Assembly: GCF_009765995.1 (NCBI RefSeq)
Contig: NZ_LMUI01000042.1
Coordinates: forward strand, 344,592-408,591
Direction: 5' to 3'
Source of the DNA: Methylocapsa sp. S129
GTDB lineage: Bacteria > Pseudomonadota > Alphaproteobacteria > Rhizobiales > Beijerinckiaceae
Length of the DNA stretch: 64,000 nt
Shown here: positions 19,325-27,643 of the stretch, one piece after another
How positions within the stretch are numbered: the stretch's first letter is position 1
Layout of the letters: the number at the start of each line of letters is the position of its first letter
Program-made: the position numbers and the translations under genes
The notes under the pieces: generated by a model
Told to the model about the DNA's origin: nothing
Database searches by the model: none
Seen by the model: the letters and a program-made list of their open reading frames with translations, nothing else

Positions 19325-19758
19325 GGCGCGTTCCTTTCCTGTGCAACCGGCTCCAGCCAATGGACCATCGCCCCATCGCGCACGGCCTGGATGCTGACGT
19401 AGGAGAAAGTACTATGGCGCTGAGCGCCATGCCAGTGCCGCTCGCCCGGCGCGAACCAGACGCAATCGCCCGCTCGCAATTCCTCCACCGGTCCGCCATC
19501 GCGCTGCGCGAGGCCGACGCCGGAGAGGACATAGAGAAGCTGCCCGCGCGGATGGGTGTGCCAGCGCGTGACGATTCCAGGATCGACGTGCGCGCGCATC
19601 ATTGTATTCTCGCCGTCCTGTGCGCTATCGAACAGCACTTCGGCCCAGAACGGCGCCGAGGCGATCCCGTCGGGCGCGCGCGCGATCGCCTCTCCCGGCC
19701 GGCGGATCGTCATTTGCATGGGCAGCGCGCGCAGCTTTGCGGCGACATCATCGGTCAT
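19321..19758 (-). CDS. Cupin domain protein
   Basis: 145 aa, a single cupin barrel. The metal-binding motif 1 is RWHTHPRGQLLYVLSG and motif 2 includes GERHWHGAQ. Such proteins are metal-dependent enzymes or sensors; the substrate is unknown. Overlaps the DUF4865 gene by four bases and lies 24 bases downstream of the tautomerase gene on the same strand, so the three probably form one transcript. Confidence 0.88.
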   Translation of the reverse strand: MTDDVAAKLRALPMQMTIRRPGEAIARAPDGIASAPFWAEVLFDSAQDGENTMMRAHVDPGIVTRWHTHPRGQLLYVLSGVGLAQRDGGPVEELRAGDCVWFAPGERHWHGAQRHSTFSYVSIQAVRDGAMVHWLEPVAQERNAP

Positions 19759-19782
19759 GATTGTTTCCTTCTGTCCATGGGT

Positions 19783-20172
19783 TCAAGCGGCCTTGAACGT
19801 CCAGGCGTCGCCGCCGCTGAAGGACCAGTCTTCTGGGCTTGTCGTGGCGATGATGACCATGACATCCTCAGGCCGGATCCCGGGCGTTTCGGCCAGTAGC
19901 GTCACGAGGCGCTTGTAGAAGGCCTGCTTGACTGGCGTCGTGCGCGGCCGCCCGGCGGTGATCTCGAACAGCACGAAATCATCCGAGCGCGGGCCGCCAA
20001 GATAGCGCCGATCAAAAACCAACTCGCCCGGCTCATGTTGGCGGATCGCCTGGAAGCGGTCGTCGGGCGGCACATCGAAGGCCTCGACCAGAGCCCGGTG
20101 CAGGCCGTCGGAAAGCGCCTTGAGATATTCGGGCGACTTGCCCTTGAGCAAGGAGATGCGGGTGAAAGGCAT
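19783..20172 (-). CDS. Tautomerase family protein
   Basis: 129 aa. The start at 20172 puts the catalytic Pro right after Met (MPFTRISLLKGKSPEYLKAL), as required in the tautomerase superfamily, whose N-terminal proline is the general base. The longer reading frame would bury that proline and is rejected. Size and the RPRTTPVKQAFYKRL region fit the two-motif tautomerase subgroup. First gene of a tautomerase-cupin-DUF4865 set, divergent from a LysR gene. Confidence 0.88.
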   Translation of the reverse strand: MPFTRISLLKGKSPEYLKALSDGLHRALVEAFDVPPDDRFQAIRQHEPGELVFDRRYLGGPRSDDFVLFEITAGRPRTTPVKQAFYKRLVTLLAETPGIRPEDVMVIIATTSPEDWSFSGGDAWTFKAA

Positions 20173-20264
20173 AGGATGGGCTTCCGTCGAATGCGCTCGA
20201 AGCGCGATGGACTTGACGTTGCCGATATAGCGCCGCATCTTCATCCATAAAATCAGAAAATATA

Positions 20265-20277
20265 GAACGCATAGTTC
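20265..20277. promoter_or_regulatory. Candidate LysR operator in the tautomerase/LysR divergent region
   Basis: GAAC-GCATA-GTTC forms an interrupted palindrome inside an AT-rich patch (about 20250-20290) between the divergent starts at 20172 and 20289. It sits 12 bases before the LysR start, where an autoregulatory site would be expected. Confidence 0.45.
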
Positions 20278-20288
20278 CAAAAATATGG

Positions 20289-21245
20289 ATGATTGGCATG
20301 CGGCGGGTGACATTCGATCTCGATGTGCTGCGCAGTTTCGCCACCGGCATGGACCTTGGCAGCTTCGCCAGGGCGGCCGACCGGCTCGGCCGCTCGACCT
20401 CGGCCGTGAGCGCTCAGCTCAAAAAGCTGGAGGCGCAGGCGGGCACGCCGATCTTTCGTAAGGTCGGGCGCGGCCTCGCATTGACCGAAGCGGGCGAAAC
20501 CATGCTCGCCTATGCGCGCCGTCTCATCGACCTCAACGACGAAGCGGCGGCCGCGATTCATGGCGTCGAACTTGAGGGCTGGGTGCGGCTTGGCCTTCAG
20601 GAAGACTTTAGCGAAGCATTGCTGCCCGAAGTGCTGGGGCGGTTCACGCGCGCCCATCCCAAAGTGCGTATCGAGGCGCGGGTCGCGCGCAATGCGGAAT
20701 TGATCGAGCGGGTGATTGCAGGTCGCCTCGACCTCGCGCTCGCCTGGAGCGATGGCGCGCTCACGTCCCATAGCGAGCGCGTGGCGGAAACGCCGATGTG
20801 CTGGGTCGGGTCGGCGGCGCCGCGCGAAGCCTGGAAGGCGTCGAGCGGCGAGCCCTTGCCGCTGGCGGCTTTGGAGGCGCCGTGTCTGTTGCGGACGGCC
20901 GCGACCAACGCTTTGGACCGCGCTGGCATCGCCTGGCGGCTCGCCTTCGTCAGCCCGAGCCTCGGGGGCTTGTGGGCGGCGGCTGCTGCTGGGCTTGGCG
21001 TCACCGTGCGAACGTCGATCGGCCTCCCCGCCAGCGTGCGTCCTCTTGCGCGGGGAGAGAGCGGACTGCCGGCATTGCCCTCGCTGGGCCTTGTCTTGCA
21101 TCGCGCCGAGGCGGAGCCTGGCCCCGCCGCCGCCCGCCTCGCCGCGATCATGTTGCAAGCGGTGCGCGACGCCGTGCCGGAGTTTCACAGCCTTCCCGCC
21201 GATGTCGCAGGCGCCGGCGCGGCGGCGCTGGTCCAGGCGGGCTGA
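20289..21245 (+). CDS. LysR family transcriptional regulator
   Basis: 318 aa. Winged helix-turn-helix at about 8-66 (FATGMDLGSFARAADRLGRS, SAVSAQLKKLEAQ), followed by the periplasmic-binding-like effector domain. Divergent from the tautomerase-cupin-DUF4865 genes and therefore their likely regulator. ATG at 20289 or at 20298 is possible; the difference is three residues. Confidence 0.92.
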   Translation: MIGMRRVTFDLDVLRSFATGMDLGSFARAADRLGRSTSAVSAQLKKLEAQAGTPIFRKVGRGLALTEAGETMLAYARRLIDLNDEAAAAIHGVELEGWVRLGLQEDFSEALLPEVLGRFTRAHPKVRIEARVARNAELIERVIAGRLDLALAWSDGALTSHSERVAETPMCWVGSAAPREAWKASSGEPLPLAALEAPCLLRTAATNALDRAGIAWRLAFVSPSLGGLWAAAAAGLGVTVRTSIGLPASVRPLARGESGLPALPSLGLVLHRAEAEPGPAAARLAAIMLQAVRDAVPEFHSLPADVAGAGAAALVQAG

Positions 21246-21255
21246 GGAATTATTC

Positions 21256-22044
21256 TCAGCTTGCGATAAGCCGCCGCAATGCCTCGGCCGTCGCCGCGTC
21301 GGCGGGCAAGAAGGTCTCCAGCGCGAGTTCCGACAGCGTCGGATCGAGCGGCGCGCCGAACATCATTGTCGCGCTAAGCAGGGAGAGAACGCCATGCTCG
21401 GTGCGAAATTGCAGAGGCGCCGCGATCGTCGACACATCACGCGCAGGGGCCCGTAAGCCGCCATGCGGATAGGCCGTCAGTTCGGCGAGCAAATCGGACA
21501 GGATCGGGTCGGCCGTTTCGGCAAATTGCCGGCGCAAGCGGAACAGCAAATGGTCGCGCCATTCCGGCAGATTGGCGATGCGCGGCGCAAGGCCTTGAGG
21601 GTGCAGGCTCAGGCGCAGCACATTCACCGGAGGTTTGAGCAGATCATACGCCGCGCCGACCATCAGCGGCGCGATCGCCCGATTGGCCGAGATCAGATTC
21701 CAGTGGCGATCGATCGCCAGCGCGGGATAGGGCTCGTGGGCGGTGAGCAATGCCTCGATCGCCTCGCGCGCCGGGCGCAAAGCGGGATCGTCAAGCGTGC
21801 GTTCCTGGAAGATCGGCGCGAATCCCGCCGCCAGCAGCAGAGCGTTGCGCTGGCGCAGCGGCACGTCGAGGCTTTCGGCCAGATGCAGAATCATGTCCCG
21901 GCTCGGCGCCGCGCGTCCCGTTTCGATGAAACTGAGATGACGCGTTGAGATTTCGGCCTCGCACGCCAGATCAAGCTGGCTCAGGCGGCGACGCTGGCGC
22001 CAGTGACGGACCTGTTCTCCGATGGGAAGCGTGTGTGTTTGCAT
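21256..22044 (-). CDS. XRE family regulator with MmyB-like C-terminal domain
   Basis: 262 aa. An N-terminal helix-turn-helix (about 8-65: LSQLDLACEAEISTRHLSFI) is followed by a domain resembling the MmyB ligand-binding region (about 90-255: YPALAIDRHWNLISANRA). MmyB-type regulators respond to small lipophilic ligands and often control neighbouring metabolic genes. The start at 22044 (MQTHTLPIGEQVR) matches the family. Divergent from the NTF2-like gene at 22166, a plausible target. Confidence 0.88.
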   Translation of the reverse strand: MQTHTLPIGEQVRHWRQRRRLSQLDLACEAEISTRHLSFIETGRAAPSRDMILHLAESLDVPLRQRNALLLAAGFAPIFQERTLDDPALRPAREAIEALLTAHEPYPALAIDRHWNLISANRAIAPLMVGAAYDLLKPPVNVLRLSLHPQGLAPRIANLPEWRDHLLFRLRRQFAETADPILSDLLAELTAYPHGGLRAPARDVSTIAAPLQFRTEHGVLSLLSATMMFGAPLDPTLSELALETFLPADAATAEALRRLIAS

Positions 22045-22165
22045 GGACCGAGAATAGCTGGCGCGATCGCGGCCCGCCATTACCTCAAGCGTAATCGACG
22101 CGCCGCGGCCGCTCGCTCAGGATTGGGCATGCCGGGATGAGCCGGCGAACCCAAAGGAGCCGCCA

Positions 22166-22528
22166 ATGACCGACGCCGCGAAAATTGCCGAACGTTACAT
22201 CGATCTGTGGAACGAGACGGACCCGCAGAACCGCAGGAAGCTGATCGCCTCGGCCTGGACCGAAGACGCTATTTACGTGGATCCCCTGATGAAGGGGCAC
22301 GGGCATTCCGAGATCGACGCGCTGATCGGCGCCGTGCACGAACGTTTCCCTGGCCACCGCTTTGCGCTTGCGAGTGCGCCTGACGGCCATGGCGACAGGC
22401 TGCGGTTTTCCTGGACGCTCGGCGTTCCTGCCGCCGAACCGATCGCCGGCGGCACCGATTTCGGAATTGTCGCCGCGGATGGGCGGCTGAAAAGCATCAG
22501 CGGATTTCTCGATCAGGTCAAAGCGTAA
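22166..22528 (+). CDS. NTF2-like (SnoaL-type) small protein
   Basis: 120 aa, a single alpha-beta cone fold: AERYIDLWNETDPQNRRKLI, then WTEDAIYVDPLMKGHG. The fold hosts isomerases, hydratases and ligand-binding proteins; no reaction can be assigned. A strong AAGGAG ribosome binding site precedes the ATG. Its gene faces the MmyB-like regulator gene, suggesting regulation by it. Confidence 0.85.
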   Translation: MTDAAKIAERYIDLWNETDPQNRRKLIASAWTEDAIYVDPLMKGHGHSEIDALIGAVHERFPGHRFALASAPDGHGDRLRFSWTLGVPAAEPIAGGTDFGIVAADGRLKSISGFLDQVKA

Positions 22529-22545
22529 GAATGCGGACGCGAAAC

Positions 22546-22570
22546 CCTTCTCCCGATTCTCGGGAGAAGG
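22546..22570. terminator. Hairpin between convergent genes
   Basis: Perfect 11-bp stem CCTTCTCCCGA (22546-22556) and TCGGGAGAAGG (22560-22570) with a 3-base loop, in the 45-base convergent gap between the NTF2-like and oligopeptidase genes. No T tract follows on either side, so it may be a weak bidirectional terminator or a mobile-type short palindrome. Confidence 0.55.
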
Positions 22571-22573
22571 ACT

Positions 22574-24685
22574 CTAGGCGCTCCCTACGCGCGTCAGCGC
22601 AAAGGAATAGGCCAGCGCGATATCTTCGAGTTGATCGAAACGTCCGGAGGCGCCGGCGTGCCCGGCGTCCATATTCGTCTTGAGGATGATCGGGCCGCCC
22701 CCGGTCATGACGGCGCGCAGCCTGGCGACCCATTTGGCCGGCTCCCAATAAGTGACGCGCGGATCGGTCAGACCCGCCAAAGCGAGAATGGCGGGATAAT
22801 CCTGGCGCTGGACATTGTCATAGGGAGAATAGCCCCGGATCGTGTCGAAGGCGGTGCGATCGAGAATCGGATTGCCCCATTCCAGCCATTCGGGCGGCGT
22901 CAGCGGCAGGTCGGCGTCGAGCATCGTATTGAGGACATCGACAAAGGGCACGTCGGCGATGATCGCGGCGTAAAGCTGCGGCGCCGCATTGGCGATGGCC
23001 CCCATCAGCATCCCGCCGGCGCTGCCGCCATGCGCGACGACGCGGTCCCCGGCGCCAAAACCATGCGCGACCAGATGTTTCGTCGCGGCGATGAAATCGC
23101 CGAACGTATTGGCCTTGCGCGCTAGCTTGCCCTCTTCATACCAGCGCCAGCCTTTGTCCGTGCCCCCGCGAATATGGGCGATCGCATAGACAAAGCCGCG
23201 ATCGACAAGCGACAGGCGGTTGGTGGAAAAGGACGCGTCGATCACCTGGCCATAGGCGCCATAGCCGTAGACCAAGAGCGGCGCCGTTCCGTCGATCGGC
23301 GTCTCGCGTCGATGCAGGATCGAAATCGGCACGCTCTCGCCGTCCGGCGCAAGGGCGAAAATCCGCCGCGTGACATAGGCCGAAGCGTCGAAGTCCTTCG
23401 GCGCCATCTGCTTCTTGCGCAACATGCGCTGGCGCAGCGCCATATCGTAGTCGTAAGTCTCCCTCGGGCAACTCATCGACGAAAAGCCGAAGCGAAAGAT
23501 CGGCGTATCGAATTCGAAGACGGGCTCGAAGCCGAGAAAGTAGGTTTCGGCGTCGAAGGCGATCGCATGTTCCTCGCCCGTGGCCAGTTCATGCACGATG
23601 ATGCGCGGCGCGCCATTCTCGCGCTCCAGCCGGGCGAGAAAGTTCTTGAACAAGGCTGTGGCGACGATCAGGCGGCCTGGCCGATGCGGAATGAACTCGC
23701 GCCAGTTTTCCATGCCTGGCGCGTCTTTGGACGCGGCGACGATTTTGAAATCTTGGGCGCCGCCGGCATTGGCGCGGATGAAAAAAACATCGCCATGGTC
23801 CATCACGTCATAACGCAGGCCGGGCTGGCGCGCGGCGATCAATCGCGGCGCCAAGGCTGGATGATCGAGGTCGACGACATGCGCCTCGGAGGCGTCGTGG
23901 CCATGCACCGAGATGATCGCCAGGGCGCCAAGGCGCGTCGCTGCTATATTGATGAACCAGGCGGGATCGGCTTCCTCATAGACCTCAACGTCGTCGCTGG
24001 CCGGCGTCCCGATCCGATGCAGCAGCACGCGGCAGGGTCGGTGATTTTCGTCGAGGCTGACGTAAAGAAAACCGCGCGAGTCGCGCGTCCATACGACATG
24101 GCCCGTGCAATTGCCGACGATGTCGTCGAGATCGACCGCCTTGTCGATGTCCCTGACATAGAGCGTGAAAATCTCCGAACCCTTCTCGTCCGCGCTCCAG
24201 GCGACCTTGCTATGGTCGGGAGAATGGCGCGCATCGAGGAACTGGAAGAACGCCTTGCCGGCCGCGCGGGCGTCGCCGTCGAGCAGGATGGTTTCCTTGC
24301 CTCCTTCGCGCGGCTTTCGGCAGAAGATCTTGTGCTGCCCGCCATGACGAAAGCGCGCGTAATAGGCGAACGGGCCGTCGGGTTGGGGAACCTCGCTATC
24401 GTCTTCCTTCAAACGCGCGCGCATCTCGCGCGCCAATTGGCGCTGGAGGGTCTTGGCGGGACCGAGCGCACGCTCGGCATAGGCGTTCTCCGCCTTCAGG
24501 AGATCGTGGATGGCGGGGGGCAGCGCGCTGGGGTCGCGCAGCACTTCGCGCCAGTTATGCGCCCTGATCCAGGCATAGTCGTCGATCCATCGAACGCCAT
24601 GGGCGGACCGGGTCTCGGGAAATTTTGTCGCCGAGGGCGGAATAATCGCGGCGAGGGGTTTGGCAAGAGGTTTGGATAGCGTCAT
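22574..24685 (-). CDS. ptrB: Oligopeptidase B (S9 serine peptidase)
   Basis: 703 aa, cytosolic prolyl-oligopeptidase fold: an N-terminal beta-propeller (about 80-430) and an alpha/beta hydrolase domain. The catalytic triad is Ser555 (GGSAGGMLMG), Asp641 (LTDPRV) and His676 (DAGHAG). Oligopeptidase B cleaves short peptides after Arg or Lys. The length is typical (about 690-710 aa). No signal peptide is present. Confidence 0.94.
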   Translation of the reverse strand: MTLSKPLAKPLAAIIPPSATKFPETRSAHGVRWIDDYAWIRAHNWREVLRDPSALPPAIHDLLKAENAYAERALGPAKTLQRQLAREMRARLKEDDSEVPQPDGPFAYYARFRHGGQHKIFCRKPREGGKETILLDGDARAAGKAFFQFLDARHSPDHSKVAWSADEKGSEIFTLYVRDIDKAVDLDDIVGNCTGHVVWTRDSRGFLYVSLDENHRPCRVLLHRIGTPASDDVEVYEEADPAWFINIAATRLGALAIISVHGHDASEAHVVDLDHPALAPRLIAARQPGLRYDVMDHGDVFFIRANAGGAQDFKIVAASKDAPGMENWREFIPHRPGRLIVATALFKNFLARLERENGAPRIIVHELATGEEHAIAFDAETYFLGFEPVFEFDTPIFRFGFSSMSCPRETYDYDMALRQRMLRKKQMAPKDFDASAYVTRRIFALAPDGESVPISILHRRETPIDGTAPLLVYGYGAYGQVIDASFSTNRLSLVDRGFVYAIAHIRGGTDKGWRWYEEGKLARKANTFGDFIAATKHLVAHGFGAGDRVVAHGGSAGGMLMGAIANAAPQLYAAIIADVPFVDVLNTMLDADLPLTPPEWLEWGNPILDRTAFDTIRGYSPYDNVQRQDYPAILALAGLTDPRVTYWEPAKWVARLRAVMTGGGPIILKTNMDAGHAGASGRFDQLEDIALAYSFALTRVGSA

Positions 24686-24830
24686 CGTCTCTTCGGTCAG
24701 GCTTTCTCAAAGCAGATGGGAATGTAGCCCATGCGATGGCTTGAACTTCACCGCGCCGCATCGGCGTCAATTCCATCGTAACCGAAAAGCCCATAGACTG
24801 GACAGGTCTTGCGCTGAATCAGGCCCCTGC

Positions 24831-25694
24831 ATGTCCAGTTCCGATGTTTTGTCCGAAAACAAGCCCCTCGACCGGCGCCTGACCCCGGCGCGCCCCGATC
24901 TTGCCGCCGCCGGGCTTCGCGGCAGGGTTGAAGCCGCGCGGTTTGTCGAAGGCTGGCGCCGGCGCGTCATTGCCGGCGCCGCGCCCTTGCGGCGCACGCC
25001 GTCGCATGACGCATCGCTGGACACCGAGGCGCTCTATGGCGAGAGCGTCATCGTCTATGAGGAGCGCGACGGCTGGGCCTGGGCGCAACTGGAGCGCGAC
25101 GATTACGTCGGCTATCTCCCCGCCGACGCGCTTGGCGTTCCGGGCGAGCCGACCCATCGCCTCGCCGTGCCGCGCAGCTTCGCCTATCCCGGGCCGAGCA
25201 TCAAATTGCCGCCGGTTCTCGCGCTTTCGCTAGGCGCGCGTCTGGCGATCACGGGGTATGCCGGCGACTTTGCGATCAACGCCGAAGGCCTGCATGTTTA
25301 CTTCAGCCACCTCGCGCCACTTGCCGCCGCGGCGCCCGATTTCGTCGCCGTCGCGGAGCGCTTTGTGGAAGCTCCCTATTTGTGGGGCGGCCGCACTTCG
25401 CAAGGGATCGATTGTTCCGCCCTTGCGCAAACCGCGCTCGTCGAAGCCGGATTCACCGCGCCGCGCGATAGCGACATGATCGAAGCCTCGGTCGGCGCGC
25501 CCGTCGCCTTTGATGGAGGCCTAGCCAATCTCCGGCGCGGCGATCTTATCTTCTGGAAGGGGCATGTCGGAATCATGCGCGACGCTGAAACGCTGTTGCA
25601 CGCCAACGGCTATCATATGCGCGTGGTGAGCGAACCGCTGCGCGTCGCCAGAGACCGGAACAAGGAGCCGATCACGTCGATTCGCAGGCTGTGA
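24831..25694 (+). CDS. NlpC/P60 family cysteine peptidase with SH3-like domain
   Basis: 287 aa. An N-terminal SH3-like region (about 45-110: ESVIVYEERDGWAWAQLE) precedes the NlpC/P60 domain with Cys195 (GIDCSALAQ), His245 (KGHVGIM) and a later polar residue, probably His257. These enzymes cut peptidoglycan stem peptides, usually the gamma-Glu-diaminopimelate bond. No signal peptide is visible, so a cytoplasmic role in recycling imported muropeptides is possible. The start at 24831 follows the noncoding gap after ptrB; the longer frame has no family support. Confidence 0.9.
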   Translation: MSSSDVLSENKPLDRRLTPARPDLAAAGLRGRVEAARFVEGWRRRVIAGAAPLRRTPSHDASLDTEALYGESVIVYEERDGWAWAQLERDDYVGYLPADALGVPGEPTHRLAVPRSFAYPGPSIKLPPVLALSLGARLAITGYAGDFAINAEGLHVYFSHLAPLAAAAPDFVAVAERFVEAPYLWGGRTSQGIDCSALAQTALVEAGFTAPRDSDMIEASVGAPVAFDGGLANLRRGDLIFWKGHVGIMRDAETLLHANGYHMRVVSEPLRVARDRNKEPITSIRRL

Positions 25695-25727
25695 TCAGGA
25701 ATTGCGCGATTGCTCCGACAGACCCGG

Positions 25728-25854
25728 TCATTGCGAGCGGAGCGAAGCAATCCAGAGGTCGAGACGGTTGCTAACCAAGACTCCGCAACCCGGACCGCCG
25801 CGAACATTGGGCAAAGGTCACGATCGCTGGATTGCTTCGCTCCGCTCGCAATGA
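25728..25854. repeat. REP-like long inverted repeat
   Basis: Perfect 28-bp inverted repeat: 25728-25755 (TCATTGCGAGCGGAGCGAAG and on) is the exact reverse complement of 25827-25854, separated by 71 bases. The unit resembles the 'cattgcgagcgnagcgaagcaatcc' type of repeat scattered in many bacterial genomes (recalled). It lies between the convergent NlpC/P60 and dksA genes, where such elements often sit, and may also end transcription. Confidence 0.85.
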
Positions 25855-25878
25855 CGAGAGAGGCGTCCGCTTCCAACA

Positions 25879-26301
25879 TCAATCGTCGCGATAAATCTTC
25901 TCGCGGCGCTCGTGGCGTTCCTGGGCTTCGACCGACAGCGTCGCAATGGGACGCGCGTCGAGGCGGCGCAGGGAGATGGGCTCGCCCGTCTCCTCGCAAT
26001 AGCCGTAAGTGCCGTCGTCGAGCCGTCCAAGGGCGCTTTCGATCTTGGAGATCAGCTTGCGCTGCCGGTCGCGTGCGCGCAGTTCGATCGCGCGGTCGGT
26101 TTCCGATGAAGCACGATCGGCGATGTCAGGATGATTTTCGCTTTCGCTTTGCAACGCCGCCAGCGTGTCGCGGCTTTCGCGAAGAATGCCTTCTTTCCAA
26201 TCCACCAACTTGCGCCGGAAATAATCCTTTTGGCGCTCATTCATGAAGGGCTCATTATCCGACGGTTTGTAACCGTCCTTGATCACCCCGGCCAGGCCCA
26301 T
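25879..26301 (-). CDS. dksA: RNA polymerase-binding transcription factor DksA
   Basis: 140 aa. A coiled-coil region (about 30-95: DWKEGILRESRDTLAAL, DRAIELRARDRQRKLI) is followed by the zinc-finger region, which keeps only Cys102 (YGYCEETGEPI) of the usual four cysteines, as in other alphaproteobacterial DksA proteins. DksA enters the secondary channel of RNA polymerase and, with ppGpp, tunes rRNA and amino acid promoters. A GGGAG ribosome binding site supports the start at 26301, and the DGYKPS N-terminal segment is usual for the group. Confidence 0.93.
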   Translation of the reverse strand: MGLAGVIKDGYKPSDNEPFMNERQKDYFRRKLVDWKEGILRESRDTLAALQSESENHPDIADRASSETDRAIELRARDRQRKLISKIESALGRLDDGTYGYCEETGEPISLRRLDARPIATLSVEAQERHERREKIYRDD

Positions 26302-26650
26302 GCGCGAGAATCTCCCATTGGTTCGGCGCCCTTATAGCGACCCGTTCATTGCCTCACAATGACAATACGCGCGTGGGGCAGGGCAATCGGTTGAAAAAAA
26401 TTGGGAATCGGACCCCCGGCCCCAGCGTCGCCCATTTCGGAGCGGCCCCGCCAAGAGCTCGGAGGCTCGGGGCAATCGCCCGCCGTTCCTGAATTTCCCT
26501 CAACACCAAATGTAATAAATACAGGATTTTCATTTACGGCTGCCGTCAATAATTTTCCGGCGCGCATTCAGGTTGAGATCGCGCCAGTTCCGTCGTCAAC
26601 GCTCCGGGCGAGCATTGCCAAAGACGAAACTGCATTCCGGAGATCGTCGA
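26302..26650. other. Intergenic region upstream of dksA
   Basis: 349 bases with no supported gene. It must hold the dksA promoter (minus strand) and that of the 26651 gene (plus strand). The part near 26500-26560 is AT-rich. I saw no clear paired -35/-10 hexamers or palindrome. Confidence 0.4.
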
Positions 26651-27139
26651 ATGTTGGCCATAAACGTTGAATCGCAACTGGACGCGGGTGATCGGACGCA
26701 CTCGCGACGGAGGATCGAGACGATCCTGGCGACCTGGGATTTGCTTTCTTGGAACGAATTGCTCGCGGACGATATCATCCTCTCGCTCCGACTGGGCGCA
26801 TTGAACGACAGCCGGCCCGACGAAAGTCGCGAATTCACCTGCGATCTCCAGGAGAGCGGGCGACCGCAAGTCAAGCGCATGCTGAAGGGCGCCTGCGGCG
26901 ACTTCAGAAAGAACCTGTCAGTCGCCATCGAGGTCATTTGGGGAGACAGCGTCATTCTGCTGGGCAATTTGGGTCTGCCGGGAGCGCACGACGCGTTTGA
27001 ATCAACGCCGGTCGCGATCACCATGACCTTCAATTCCGAAGGCCAAATCCGGCAGATGACAATTGCCGGATTCGACTTGCCGGCGTTGACGGACGCGATT
27101 CGAAGCGTCGGACAGGTCCGCGTCGCCTACAATTCCTGA
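26651..27139 (+). CDS. Hypothetical protein, possible NTF2/SnoaL-like fold
   Basis: 162 aa, cytosolic, no signal peptide. The pattern of an N-terminal helix (IETILATWDLLSWNELLADD) and later strands (VAIEVIWGDSVILLGNLGL, PVAITMTFNSEGQIRQMTIA) suggests a SnoaL-like cone fold, but similarity is weak. The start at 26651 is chosen because the upstream frame has no protein-like character. Followed by a small exported protein gene 30 bases on. No function assigned. Confidence 0.6.
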   Translation: MLAINVESQLDAGDRTHSRRRIETILATWDLLSWNELLADDIILSLRLGALNDSRPDESREFTCDLQESGRPQVKRMLKGACGDFRKNLSVAIEVIWGDSVILLGNLGLPGAHDAFESTPVAITMTFNSEGQIRQMTIAGFDLPALTDAIRSVGQVRVAYNS

Positions 27140-27169
27140 CACGAATAGGCCCCGAGGGAGTTGCGTCCG

Positions 27170-27577
27170 ATGAACATTCGTTCGAAGCGGTCTTTCGCGC
27201 GCGCGCCCGCCGCGGCATTCGCCCTCGCCGTCTCGATGATCGGAATGGGCGAGCTCGCGGCTTGGGCGCAGCCGCAACCCACCTTGTTCGAGCGCCTGTT
27301 TGGTCGTCACGATGATGTCGCCCCGCCGCGCTCGGCGGCCGATTTTTTTGAAACGCCGAAGTCGAAGCCGCGAGTCAAGCGCCACAAGTCCGAGCCGGCG
27401 CCGGTCGCCCGATCGACAACAGCTCCGAGCGATAACAAGGCGCCGTCGCCCAACACACCGGGCGCCAAGGCGCCTCCCGCGCCGTCGTCGGGGACCGCAG
27501 CGGTCGCGCTGGACGCCGCGCCGCCAAAAGCCTCCGCGTCCAAGGTCAATGATGTACCGGTCGCGCCGCTTGAATAG
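27170..27577 (+). CDS. Exported Pro/Ala-rich protein, unknown function
   Basis: 135 aa. Signal peptide at about 1-33 (hydrophobic core AAAFALAVSMIGM, cleavage after AWA). The mature part starts QPQPTLFERLFGRHDD and continues as a basic then Pro/Ala/Ser-rich, probably disordered chain. GAGGGAG at -9 supports ATG 27170 over an in-frame TTG at 27161. It might tether or scaffold at the envelope; nothing more can be said. Confidence 0.6.
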   Translation: MNIRSKRSFARAPAAAFALAVSMIGMGELAAWAQPQPTLFERLFGRHDDVAPPRSAADFFETPKSKPRVKRHKSEPAPVARSTTAPSDNKAPSPNTPGAKAPPAPSSGTAAVALDAAPPKASASKVNDVPVAPLE

Positions 27578-27643
27578 CGGCTGCGCAAGCGGTCGCGGAG
27601 CCGCGTCGCGCCGCCGGACCCTGTGCGATCCCGAGCGTCGCAC

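Noticed and set aside
23174-24679. 501-codon plus-strand frame opposite oligopeptidase B
   Set aside because: Antisense to a complete enzyme with an intact catalytic triad; composition is Arg/Gly/Asp-rich as expected of a GC shadow.
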